Shown here: positions 1 to 6,335 of the stretch, in pieces
Position numbering within the stretch: position 1 is the stretch's first letter
How the letters are laid out: every line of letters begins with the position of its first letter
Origin: Thermohalobaculum sp050043005
Lineage (GTDB): Bacteria; Pseudomonadota; Alphaproteobacteria; Rhodobacterales; Rhodobacteraceae
Length of the DNA: 10,341 nucleotides
Assembly (NCBI GenBank): GCA_050043005.1
Contig: JBHJIZ010000097.1
Location: 1 to 10,341, forward strand
Reading direction: 5' to 3'
Program-made: the position numbers and the translations under genes
Notes under the pieces: generated by a model
Told to the model about the DNA's origin: nothing
Seen by the model: the letters and a program-made list of their open reading frames with translations, nothing else
The model's database searches: none

Positions 1-118
1 CCCTCTCCGGCCCCCCCCCCCCCCCGCCCCGCCCCCGCCCTCCACCCTGCCCCCCGCCCGCACCCTGTCACCATTGTCGGTCATGACCTCCGCTCACCCC
101 CAGACCCCCCCCCCCCCC
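1..118. other. C-rich low-complexity contig edge, probable sequencing artefact
   Basis: This stretch is overwhelmingly C on the given strand, with uninterrupted runs of 15 C (11-25) and 14 C (105-118) and many shorter ones. It has no resemblance to the balanced GC-rich coding sequence that follows. Read in the direction of dnaE, the gene runs normally and then collapses into poly-G. Poly-G at read ends is a known artefact of two-colour sequencing chemistry, so I infer that the edge is wrong sequence rather than biology. No gene can be supported here. Confidence 0.7.
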
Positions 119-3100
119 TGCCGGTTTGAGAACTGGATGAAGGCGAACCGCGTGCCGCGCGCGGATTTGCGGTCCCGCCGCGCCGTCAGGGTTCCCGCGA
201 TGCGCCCGGCTCCGCCGCGTTTGCCGGTTCCAGCCATGAATTCGGTGCCGGTGACGATCTTCTTGCGCGCCAGTGGCGGCAGGTAATCGTCGAGCGGATG
301 ACCCGAGAGATAGAACCCAACGGCGCCCAGTTCTTCGCCAAGACGTTCGGTCGGCAACCAATCCTCGGCGCCCGCCAGCCTGGGCGGTGGCAGCCCCTCT
401 CCCGGCCCGCCGAACAGTGACACCTGGGTGGAATTCTTCTCGTCATGCGTGGTCGCCGAATAGTCGACAATCGCATCAAGCGACCGTAGCACGCGGCGGC
501 GGTTTGGCAGAAGGTTGTCCAACGCACCGGCGCGCGCCAGATTCTCGAGCGGGCGCTTGCCGACATGCTTCAGATCGACCCGCTGGGCGAGATCGAACAC
601 AGTCGAGAACGGCCCCTCCACGCGGGCATCGGTGATCAGCTTCATCGCCTCGACCCCGACATTCTTCAGCGCACCCAGCGCGTAAAGGATTTTGCCGTCT
701 GATACCGTGAACATCGGCTCCGACGTCTGCACGCAAGGCGGTGAGAATTCGACACCCATGCGGCGGCATTCCTGCACATAGACGTTCAGTTTGTCCGTCA
801 AATGCAGGTCCAGGTTCATCACCGCGGCCATGAATTCGACCGGATAGTTCGCCTTCAGGTACGCGGTCTGATAGCTGACGACAGCATAAGCCGCCGCGTG
901 CGACTTGGTGAACCCGTAGTTCGCGAACTTGTCGAGAAGGTTCCAGACCTCGACCGCCTTGGCCTCGTCCACTCCGTTCTCAGCCGCACCTGCCAGAAAC
1001 TTCGGCTTTTCGGCGTCCATGGCTTCCTGGATCTTCTTACCCATGGCGCGGCGCAGCATGTCGGCGCCACCGAGCGAGTAGCCCGCCATCTTCCGGGCAA
1101 TCTCCATCACCTGTTCCTGATAGACGATGATGCCCTGCGTCTCGTCGAGCAGCGGATCGATCAGCGGGTGAATGCCTTCGCGGTTCTCGCGCCCGTTCTT
1201 GACGTTGCAGAACTTGGGAATGTTCTCCATTGGGCCAGGGCGGTAAAGTGCTACCAGCGCCACGATATCCTCGATGCAGGTCGGCTTCATCTGACGCAGC
1301 GCATCGCGCATCCCCGCCGATTCCACCTGGAAGACGCCCACCGTGTCGGCCCGAGAATAAAGCTCGTAGGACGGCGCGTCATCCAGCGGGATGGCCGAGA
1401 TATCCAGTTCGATGTCGCGCAGCTTCAACAGATCGAGACAGTTCTGGATCACCGTCAGGGTCTTGAGACCGAGGAAGTCGAACTTCACCAGCCCCGCCGG
1501 TTCGACCCATTTCATATTGAACTGGGTCGCGGGCATGTCCGAGCGCGGATCCTGGTAAAGCGGCACCAGTTTCGTCAACGGCCGGTCACCAATGACGACG
1601 CCCGCCGCATGGGTCGAAGCGTTACGCAAAAGTCCTTCCAGCTTCTCGCCATAATCCAACAGCGTTGCGACCGCTTCCTCGCGCCGCGCTTCTTCCTCGA
1701 GCTTTGGTTCGTCCTTGCGTGCCTGTTTGATCGAAACGGGCTTGACGCCCTCTACGGGGATCAGCTTGGCAAGGCGGTCACAGTGGCCATAAGACATCTG
1801 CAATACGCGCCCGCTGTCGCGCACCGCCATCTTCGAAAGCAAGGCACCAAACGTGATGATCTGCGCGACCCGGTCCCGGCCGTATTTCTCCTGCACATAG
1901 GTGATGACCTCGCCGCGCCGGTCTTGGCAGAAGTCGATGTCGATTTCCGGCATCGAGATCCGCTCGGGGTTCAGAAACCGCTCGAACAGCAGGCCGTAAC
2001 GCAATGGATCCAAATCGGTTATCGTCAGCGCGTAGGCAACCAGCGAGCCAGCACCCGACCCACGGCCCGGCCCCACGGGGATCTCTCGCTCCTTGGCCCA
2101 TTTGATGAAGTCGGCGACGATCAGGAAGTAGCCCGGGAAGCCCATCTTCTCGATGATGCTCAGCTCGAAATCGAGCCGTTTCTCATAGTCCTCGACCGGT
2201 GCTGCGTGTGGGATGACATCAAGCCGCGCCTTCAGCCCCACGCGCGATTGGCGGCGCAATTCCTCGACCTCGTCATCCGCGAATTTCGGCAGGATCGGGT
2301 CGTGCGTGCGCGGACGGTATGCACAGCGCCGAGCGATTTCGACCGTCATCTCCAGCGCTTCGGGAAGGTCCGAGAACCGCTCGACCATCTCGGCTTCGGA
2401 TTTCAGGTGATGCTCGGGCGTGAGGCGTTCGCGTTTGGGATCGTTCACATAACGCCCCTGCCCGATGCACAGGAACGCGTCATGCGCCTCGGCGATGTTG
2501 GCAGCGGCGTAGTAGACCGAATTCGTCGCGACAAGCGGCAAGTCCAGATCATAAGCGAGCGTGACCAGGCCCGGTTCGGTCGCGTCCTCGACCTCGGTCC
2601 GCAAAGCGCCGCCCGTGCCGTGTCGCTGGATCTCGACATACAGCCGGTCCGGGAAAGCAGCCATCAGACGGCGCGCGAGTGGTGATGCATCTTTGCCCGC
2701 GGCGATCAGACGCCCGCGCGGTCCGTCCGCACCGCCGGTCAGGCAGATCACGCCTTCAGCGTGGCGTTCGACCGCGTCCAGTGTGACGTGCGGCAGGGCC
2801 GAGGCATCGACCTCCATAAAGGCAGCAGAGCTCAGCGCCATCAGGTTCTCGTACCCCGCGCGGTCCTGCGCCAGCAGCACCAGTTTGGCGGCATCGGGTT
2901 GACGCGCGCCGGGTTCCGGGTCGGCATCGATCACCGACAATTCCGTGCCGATGATCGGTTGCAGCCCGGCTTTCGCGGCGCCCTCGGCAAACTCCAACGC
3001 ACCAAACAGGTTGTTGGTGTCGGTGACCGCCACCGCCGGGAACCCGGCATCGGCGACAAGGCCGGGTAGCTTCTTCATGGGAAGCGCGCCTTCCAGCAGG

Positions 3101-3147
3101 GAATAGGCTGAATGGACGCGCAGGTGCAGGAATCGGGGATCGCTCAT
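94..3147 (-). CDS. dnaE: DNA polymerase III subunit alpha, 3' end missing
   Basis: This is the catalytic subunit of the replicative DNA polymerase III holoenzyme, which extends DNA at the fork in the cytoplasm. The start MSDPRFLHLRVHS is typical of family N-termini and opens the PHP domain (about residues 5-280). The palm follows, with a GPGRGSGAGS motif and PEIDIDF at about 401-407. Asp403 and Asp405 there, plus Asp557 in KFDFLGL, match the three catalytic aspartates of E. coli DnaE (401, 403, 555). HAAGVVIG lies between them. A helix-hairpin-helix region (ALGALKNVGVEAMKL) follows in the C-terminal third. Homologous sequence ends near residue 1010 at FAFIQFSNRQG, at the start of the OB-fold. 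The last residues before the stop at 94-96 come from the C-rich edge and should not be trusted. Family members are about 1150-1180 aa, so roughly 150 residues (OB-fold and tau-binding region) are missing. No strong Shine-Dalgarno is visible upstream of 3147. Confidence 0.96.
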   Translation of the reverse strand: MSDPRFLHLRVHSAYSLLEGALPMKKLPGLVADAGFPAVAVTDTNNLFGALEFAEGAAKAGLQPIIGTELSVIDADPEPGARQPDAAKLVLLAQDRAGYENLMALSSAAFMEVDASALPHVTLDAVERHAEGVICLTGGADGPRGRLIAAGKDASPLARRLMAAFPDRLYVEIQRHGTGGALRTEVEDATEPGLVTLAYDLDLPLVATNSVYYAAANIAEAHDAFLCIGQGRYVNDPKRERLTPEHHLKSEAEMVERFSDLPEALEMTVEIARRCAYRPRTHDPILPKFADDEVEELRRQSRVGLKARLDVIPHAAPVEDYEKRLDFELSIIEKMGFPGYFLIVADFIKWAKEREIPVGPGRGSGAGSLVAYALTITDLDPLRYGLLFERFLNPERISMPEIDIDFCQDRRGEVITYVQEKYGRDRVAQIITFGALLSKMAVRDSGRVLQMSYGHCDRLAKLIPVEGVKPVSIKQARKDEPKLEEEARREEAVATLLDYGEKLEGLLRNASTHAAGVVIGDRPLTKLVPLYQDPRSDMPATQFNMKWVEPAGLVKFDFLGLKTLTVIQNCLDLLKLRDIELDISAIPLDDAPSYELYSRADTVGVFQVESAGMRDALRQMKPTCIEDIVALVALYRPGPMENIPKFCNVKNGRENREGIHPLIDPLLDETQGIIVYQEQVMEIARKMAGYSLGGADMLRRAMGKKIQEAMDAEKPKFLAGAAENGVDEAKAVEVWNLLDKFANYGFTKSHAAAYAVVSYQTAYLKANYPVEFMAAVMNLDLHLTDKLNVYVQECRRMGVEFSPPCVQTSEPMFTVSDGKILYALGALKNVGVEAMKLITDARVEGPFSTVFDLAQRVDLKHVGKRPLENLARAGALDNLLPNRRRVLRSLDAIVDYSATTHDEKNSTQVSLFGGPGEGLPPPRLAGAEDWLPTERLGEELGAVGFYLSGHPLDDYLPPLARKKIVTGTEFMAGTGKRGGAGRIAGTLTARRDRKSARGTRFAFIQFSNRQGGGGVWG

Positions 3148-3296
3148 GGCCCGAGGCTATGCGGGATCAGGCGCCCGGAAAACCATAGAAACCATCGACC
3201 TGTGCAATCGCGCTGCACTGCGAAAGAATCGGGTCTTAACGACGTTCCGGCACGCTGGGTTAATCCACCCCGCCTAGGGTCCGCGTCGGGCTTATC

Positions 3297-3301
3297 GAAG
3301 G
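3297..3301 (+). promoter_or_regulatory. Shine-Dalgarno that sets the DUF1127 gene start
   Basis: GAAGG at 3297-3301 lies 9 nt before the ATG at 3311. It directly abuts an earlier in-frame ATG at 3302, which therefore cannot use it. This favours 3311 as the translation start. Confidence 0.55.
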
Positions 3302-3310
3302 ATGTGTGTG

Positions 3311-3490
3311 ATGTACGAACGGATGCTTGATGACCTGTTGATGCACGGTCAGGCTCAGAAGCGCGAAGACCTTATGAACGAATTCGAGCTGCGCGGATTC
3401 AGCAACGAGATGTCGATGAAGTTGGCGTCGCTGGACGACCATATTCTACGCGACATCGGATTGCCGGAACGCGGACTCCACAAGCGCTGA
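3311..3490 (+). CDS. DUF1127 small protein A (59 aa)
   Basis: This is a very small protein whose C-terminal half has the DUF1127 pattern: LASLDDHILRDIGLPERGL at residues 38-56, compared with the family core L-x-x-L-[ST]-D-x-x-L-x-D-I-G-L. The N-terminal part is charged and Met-rich (MYERMLDDLLMHG) and has no signal peptide or membrane segment. The start at 3311 is preferred over an in-frame ATG at 3302 because of Shine-Dalgarno spacing. Small DUF1127 proteins in alphaproteobacteria are often stress- or phosphate-regulated. One, CcaF1 of Rhodobacter sphaeroides, is reported to act in RNA maturation and turnover, but nothing here shows this copy does the same. It is transcribed away from dnaE and towards a second DUF1127 gene, whose stop lies 34 bp beyond its own. 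The family call is good; the function is unknown. Confidence 0.75.
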   Translation: MYERMLDDLLMHGQAQKREDLMNEFELRGFSNEMSMKLASLDDHILRDIGLPERGLHKR

Positions 3491-3515
3491 GCGGCTTGAC
3501 CTCAAAACGAGCTCA

Positions 3516-3532
3516 GGCGCCTCTCAGGCGCC
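3516..3532 (-). terminator. Weak hairpin between convergent DUF1127 genes
   Basis: GGCGCC at 3516-3521 and again at 3527-3532 can pair around a 5-nt loop. The loop contains the stop codon of the minus-strand gene (3524-3526). Read on minus, a TTTT follows about 8 nt after the stem (3504-3507), which is not tightly placed. The same bases also form a direct repeat of CTCAGGCGCC spaced by 1 bp. It may be a weak terminator or chance. Confidence 0.3.
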
Positions 3533-3748
3533 CGATCTCAACGCAAGAACGCCGCGGGACAATCCCTGGCGTGCCAGATCAACGTCGCTGAGCGCGAGAA
3601 GATCGCGCGCGGGCGTCGGCGATTGCTGAACGGCGTGGGGCTCAGCACGTTCTGCGCGCGTTCCTGGCGGCTCGCGGTCATTGGAATGCGGGCTTTGGAC
3701 CCGCACGGTCAGCATTTCTGCCAGCGATTGCGTCAAGGACTGTGACAC
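3524..3748 (-). CDS. DUF1127-like small protein B (74 aa, GTG start)
   Basis: The C-terminal segment RDLLALSDVDLARQGLSRGVL (residues 49-69) follows the DUF1127 pattern of L-x-x-L-S-D-x-x-L-x-x-x-G-L. The first 48 residues are polar and rich in Pro, Ser and Arg, unlike the amphipathic N-terminal helix usual in the family. The frame stays open upstream to an ATG at 3841, but that start has no ribosome-binding site. A GTG at 3748-3746 sits 7 nt downstream of a perfect GGAGGG, giving 74 aa and a family-sized product. It lies downstream of, and on the same strand as, another DUF1127 gene (stop at 3941). A terminator at 3859-3882 between them suggests separate transcription. The odd N-terminus means this could also be a decaying copy. 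Function is unknown. Confidence 0.55.
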   Translation of the reverse strand: MSQSLTQSLAEMLTVRVQSPHSNDREPPGTRAERAEPHAVQQSPTPARDLLALSDVDLARQGLSRGVLALRSGA

Positions 3749-3755
3749 TCCGAGT

Positions 3756-3761
3756 CCCTCC
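3756..3761 (-). promoter_or_regulatory. Strong Shine-Dalgarno for the GTG-initiated gene
   Basis: On the minus strand GGAGGG (3761-3756) is followed by a 7-nt spacer and then GTG at 3748. It is the strongest ribosome-binding site near this frame and decides the start in favour of GTG over the upstream ATG at 3841. Confidence 0.6.
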
Positions 3762-3842
3762 GTGCACTTCGCGGGGCGTTCGAGCTGGAACAACGGCACG
3801 AACGCAACCTCGCCTAAACTAAGGACGTTGTGCCAAATCATG

Positions 3843-3882
3843 CTTACGAAAACACAAACGCCGGATCCGATCGGACCCGGCG
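3843..3882 (-). terminator. Rho-independent terminator after DUF1127 protein C
   Basis: On the minus strand a 10-bp stem (arms 3882-3873 and 3868-3859, CGCCGGGTCC with GGATCCGGCG, one G-U pair) closes a GATC loop. It is followed at once by the T-rich run TTTGTGTTTT. The wobble pair exists only on minus RNA, and the T-run is only on that side. It therefore terminates the minus gene ending at 3941, 59 bp upstream of the stem. Confidence 0.75.
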
Positions 3883-3940
3883 ACAGCGGCTTGTTCGGTC
3901 GGCACAGCGGCCCTGGGGCCTCTGTGCCGGGTGTATCGGA

Positions 3941-4195
3941 TCAGCTGAACAGCGGTCCGAACACGTAGCTTGCCAATCCATCGCGGGTCAGGCCGCGCTT
4001 CGCCAAGGCTTCGTCGCTGAGCGCGTTCAACGCCTGGAACTGCTTGGCTTTCTTGGCGGCAGAGCTGCTTTCGCCCAACAGCACCAGACCGTCAAAGATC
4101 CGCGACCCGATGCGTGCAATACCGTGCCACGCGACATCGACCAAGTTGGAAGAAGTCGTCGGGAGCGGTTGTGAGAATTTTGCTGTCTCGGCCAT
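3941..4195 (-). CDS. DUF1127 small protein C (84 aa)
   Basis: This protein shows the clearest DUF1127 signature of the three here: FQALNALSDEALAKRGLTRDGL at residues 53-74, with L-x-x-L-S-D-E-x-L-A-x-R-G-L-T-R intact. Residues 20-40 could form an amphipathic helix (VDVAWHGIARIGSRIFDGLVL), followed by a Lys-rich patch (AKKAKQ, 47-52), which fits the basic character common in the family. There is no signal peptide. AAAGGA (4209-4204) lies 8 nt before the ATG, and a promoter candidate lies about 45 bp upstream. The transcription unit appears monocistronic, ending at the hairpin at 3859-3882. The gene is divergent from the agmatinase operon, with 231 bp between the two starts. The family link to RNA turnover or stress responses is known only for other members; here the function is inferred at best. 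Confidence 0.8.
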   Translation of the reverse strand: MAETAKFSQPLPTTSSNLVDVAWHGIARIGSRIFDGLVLLGESSSAAKKAKQFQALNALSDEALAKRGLTRDGLASYVFGPLFS

Positions 4196-4239
4196 GTCAC
4201 GTATCCTTTGTTCGGTTGGTCCACATCATCGGTCTGGTG

Positions 4240-4270
4240 AGTATATTGCGATGCACCATTTTCTGGACAA
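4240..4270 (-). promoter_or_regulatory. Sigma-70-like promoter for DUF1127 protein C
   Basis: On minus, TTGTCC (4270-4265) and TATACT (4245-4240) are separated by 19 nt, slightly longer than ideal, with a 5/6 match to the -10 consensus. The predicted transcript start near 4233 gives a leader of about 37 nt including the Shine-Dalgarno. The spacer contains TTGCGATGCA (4246-4255 on plus), the core of the palindrome found near the divergent operon. Confidence 0.4.
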
Positions 4271-4370
4271 CCGATGGAGCCGCAAACGCGCTTTGCGTCT
4301 GGTGCAAAGCTAAATTCATGATTTGCAAGGGTTAAAAGATATTATCCGAGTCGTAGTCGGTGACGCATTT

Positions 4371-4387
4371 TTGTTGCGATGCAACAA
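4371..4387. promoter_or_regulatory. Perfect 17-bp palindrome, candidate operator
   Basis: TTGTTGCGATGCAACAA is a perfect inverted repeat of 7-bp arms around a GAT centre, ending 39 bp before the agmatinase-like start. Its core TTGCGATGCA recurs at 4246-4255 inside the promoter of the divergent DUF1127 gene. The form fits a dimeric helix-turn-helix regulator site, but no regulator gene is visible here. A possible -10 (TATTAT, 4340-4345) lies upstream of it, without a convincing -35. If that promoter is real, binding here would block elongation. The role is inference. Confidence 0.45.
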
Positions 4388-4426
4388 GCCTTGCGCCTTG
4401 CACGGATTCAGGGAAAGGCTTGGCGC

Positions 4427-5377
4427 ATGACTGACAGAGAAGCACTCGCCTTTGACGACCCGATGCAGCGGCCCCGGTTCACCGGCCTGGCCACGTTCTT
4501 TCGCGCCCCGTATGTCGAGGAATTCGAAACCGCGCCACCCGAGATCGGTGTGTGCGGCGTGCCTTACGACGGCGGAGTCACGAACCGGCCCGGCCCGCGC
4601 CACGGCCCGCGCGAGGTGCGCAACCAATCCAGCCTGATGCGCCGGATCAACCAGGCGACCGGTGCCTCGCCGTTCGAAGCCGCGAAAGTCGCCGACATCG
4701 GGGACGCCTGGATCGCGAAGCCTTACGAACTGGAAGGCGCGCATCGCGAGATCGAAGACTTCTTCGCACGCGCCCACGCGGCCGGGATCCGCACTTTGGC
4801 GTGCGGCGGAGACCATTCGGTCAGCCTTCCGATCCTGCGTGCCATCGCCTAGGACCAACCGCTCGGCATGATTCACATCGACGCCCATTGCGACACGGGC
4901 GACAATTATGGTGGCTCACGCTTCCATCATGGCGCACCGTTCAAGGTGGCAGTCGACGAGGGTCTGCTCGACCCGACCAAGGTTGTGCAGATCGGCATCC
5001 GCGGGTCGCTTTACATGTCGGACATGTGGAAGTTCAGCTACGATACCGGCATGCGCGTGATGATGATCGAGGAGGTCGAGGAACGCGGCTGGCAGGCGTG
5101 CATCGACGAGGCGCGCGAGATCGTCGGCGACATGCCGATCTATGTCAGTTTCGACATCGACAGCCTCGATCCCGCCTACGCCCCCGGTACCGGCACGCCC
5201 GAAGCCGGCGGCCTGACAATGCGCGAGGCGCAGGGCATGTGCCGCCGCCTGGCCGGACTGAACATTGCGAGCGCCGACATGGTCGAGGTGTCTCCTCCCT
5301 TCGACACCGGCGGGATCACGGCGCTGAACGGCGCTACGATCATGTTCGAACTTCTCTGCGCCATGGCGGCACGTTAA
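4427..5377 (+). pseudogene. speB: Agmatinase-like ureohydrolase with in-frame amber stop
   Basis: This is a member of the arginase/agmatinase family, manganese enzymes that hydrolyse guanidino compounds to urea; agmatine to putrescine is the usual role. A single frame carries the whole ~316-codon protein but contains TAG at 4850-4852 (codon 142), reading AIA-stop-DQPLGM. All metal ligands are present by motif: GGDHS (His130), DAHCD (Asp152, His154, Asp156) and SFDIDSLDP (Asp243, Asp245). The first two motifs flank the stop, so neither fragment alone holds the metal site. The start at 4427 has GGGAAAGG 8 nt upstream; an earlier in-frame ATG at 4379 overlaps the palindrome and has no such site. 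It is the first gene of a probable four-gene operon. Guanidinobutyrase or another guanidino-hydrolase specificity cannot be excluded. The stop may be a true nonsense mutation, a sequencing error, or a readthrough site; the rest of the gene looks undegraded. Confidence 0.85.
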
Positions 5378-5406
5378 CCTCCCGAATCTGAAAGGAGTGC
5401 GCTGAC

Positions 5407-5805
5407 ATGGACCCGGGTTCTGCCGCACTTGCCGAGATCGACCGGCTGCACGTCTTCATCGCTGGCTGGTTTCGCGGCGACGTCAAACCTGAGGAGTTCG
5501 GCAAGGGTTTTGCCGACGTGTTGCACCCGGAGTTCGTCAACATTCAACCGTCCGGCCAGATCCGCGCAAAAGACGATCTGCTCGATTCAATCAAATCCGC
5601 GCACGGCGCCAACCCCGATTTCACAATCGCGATCGAGACACCGCAAGTCGTCGCCTGCTATCCCGGCGCGGTGGTCGCCACGTATGTCGAATATCAGACC
5701 GGCGCCCGGAATTCCGCGACCGAGAACCGACGCTATTCGACGGCTCTCTTCGAAGTCGATGGTGACCAGGTGATCTGGCGCCACCTTCAGGAAACCGGCC
5801 TCTGA
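5407..5805 (+). CDS. NTF2-fold DUF4440/SnoaL-like protein (132 aa)
   Basis: This is a small soluble protein with the layout of the NTF2-like superfamily: an N-terminal helix (about residues 5-25), a second helical part with FADVLHPEFVNIQPSGQ, then strands ending in YSTALFEVDGDQVIWRHLQETGL. The run of an early F-x-x-V-L-H-P-E-F element and a late V-I-W-R-H-L-Q-E-T strand is characteristic of DUF4440-type members. Length is typical for a single domain. No catalytic dyad can be named with confidence, since these folds serve as ligand binders, isomerases or dehydratases. AAAGGAG (5391-5397) lies 9 nt before the ATG. It starts 29 bp after the agmatinase-like gene and 76 bp before the DoxX-like gene, so it probably shares their transcript. 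The substrate is unknown. Confidence 0.7.
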   Translation: MDPGSAALAEIDRLHVFIAGWFRGDVKPEEFGKGFADVLHPEFVNIQPSGQIRAKDDLLDSIKSAHGANPDFTIAIETPQVVACYPGAVVATYVEYQTGARNSATENRRYSTALFEVDGDQVIWRHLQETGL

Positions 5806-5881
5806 CAGTTCTGTGAGCGGCATTGTTCGTAGAAGCCTTCCGCAGTACGTGCTTGCCGACTTCATCAACTCTGGAGCGGTC

Positions 5882-6328
5882 ATGAACTGGCTGACGTCTT
5901 CCCCATCGCAAAAACTCGGGTTGCTGATCCTGCGCGTCAGCCTCGCCGGGCTGATCTTCTGGTGGGGCCTCGTAAAGGGTCTCAACACAGGGACTGGCGT
6001 GAATGTCTCGAATGCCTATTACGGCGGCGTGTTCAGTACCGAGGTCCTGCTGATCGTGTTCGGATGGGCCCAGGTCGCCCTGGCGATCCTGGTCGCCATC
6101 GGCCTGTTTCGGACGATCACCTTGCCGATCATGTTTGTCATCAACGCCTTTGTCGCGACCGCCGTCTGGTACTCGATCCTCGATCCGTTCTGGCTGTTTG
6201 CATCGGGAGAGAAGCCGCCCACCCATAACGCGCTGTTCTATCCATCGCTGATTGTCGCCGCCGGGTGCTGGGTGATCATGGCGTTCCGCGACAGCGACAC
6301 ATACGCGCTCGACGCCAAGAGAGGTTAA
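5882..6328 (+). CDS. DoxX-like integral membrane protein (148 aa)
   Basis: This is a predicted inner-membrane protein with four hydrophobic helices at about residues 12-33, 52-76, 79-100 and 118-135. The first begins with LGLLILRVSLAGLIFWWGLVKG, a pattern typical of DoxX-family N-termini (a R-x-x-x-G-x-x-F-x-x-x-G-x-x-K arrangement). DoxX relatives are four-helix membrane proteins, some tied to quinone or thiol redox chemistry, but most lack a known role. The frame extends upstream to a GTG at 5813. The ATG at 5882 is preferred because GGAG (5873-5876) precedes it by 5 nt and the upstream 23 residues add no recognisable domain. The stop is only 7 bp before the GST-family start, strongly suggesting one transcript. 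Confidence 0.7.
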   Translation: MNWLTSSPSQKLGLLILRVSLAGLIFWWGLVKGLNTGTGVNVSNAYYGGVFSTEVLLIVFGWAQVALAILVAIGLFRTITLPIMFVINAFVATAVWYSILDPFWLFASGEKPPTHNALFYPSLIVAAGCWVIMAFRDSDTYALDAKRG

Positions 6329-6335
6329 CCGACCG

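Noticed and set aside
802..2685. Long plus-strand open frame of 627 codons antisense to dnaE
   Set aside because: It mirrors the high-GC third-position pattern of dnaE, has no ribosome-binding site and no recognisable domain, while the minus frame is unmistakable DnaE.
3202..3218. GTGCA and TGCAC inverted words upstream of dnaE
   Set aside because: Five-bp arms with a 7-bp GC-rich spacer are expected by chance; no promoter fits around them.
3112..3330. 72-codon plus frame crossing the dnaE start
   Set aside because: It overlaps the dnaE N-terminus, has no Shine-Dalgarno, and runs into the DUF1127 gene in another frame.
3830..3835. TGGCAC on minus as a sigma-54 -24 element upstream of DUF1127 protein B
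   Set aside because: No TTGC-type -12 element occurs at the required spacing.
5292..5299. CTCCTCCC, resembling the CCUCCUCCC motif of CcsR small RNAs that accompany a DUF1127 gene in Rhodobacter
   Set aside because: It lies inside the agmatinase coding sequence (VSPPFD), is single, and has no hairpin context. No such motif array was found next to the DUF1127 genes.
4552..5391. Arg-rich 279-codon frame overlapping the agmatinase in another frame
   Set aside because: It spans the amber codon, so I considered a frameshift, but the ureohydrolase motifs on both sides are in the same frame, and this frame encodes Arg-rich shadow sequence.
5813..5881. GTG-initiated N-terminal extension of the DoxX-like protein
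   Set aside because: There is no ribosome-binding site before 5813, the extension adds no domain, and GGAG precedes the ATG at 5882.
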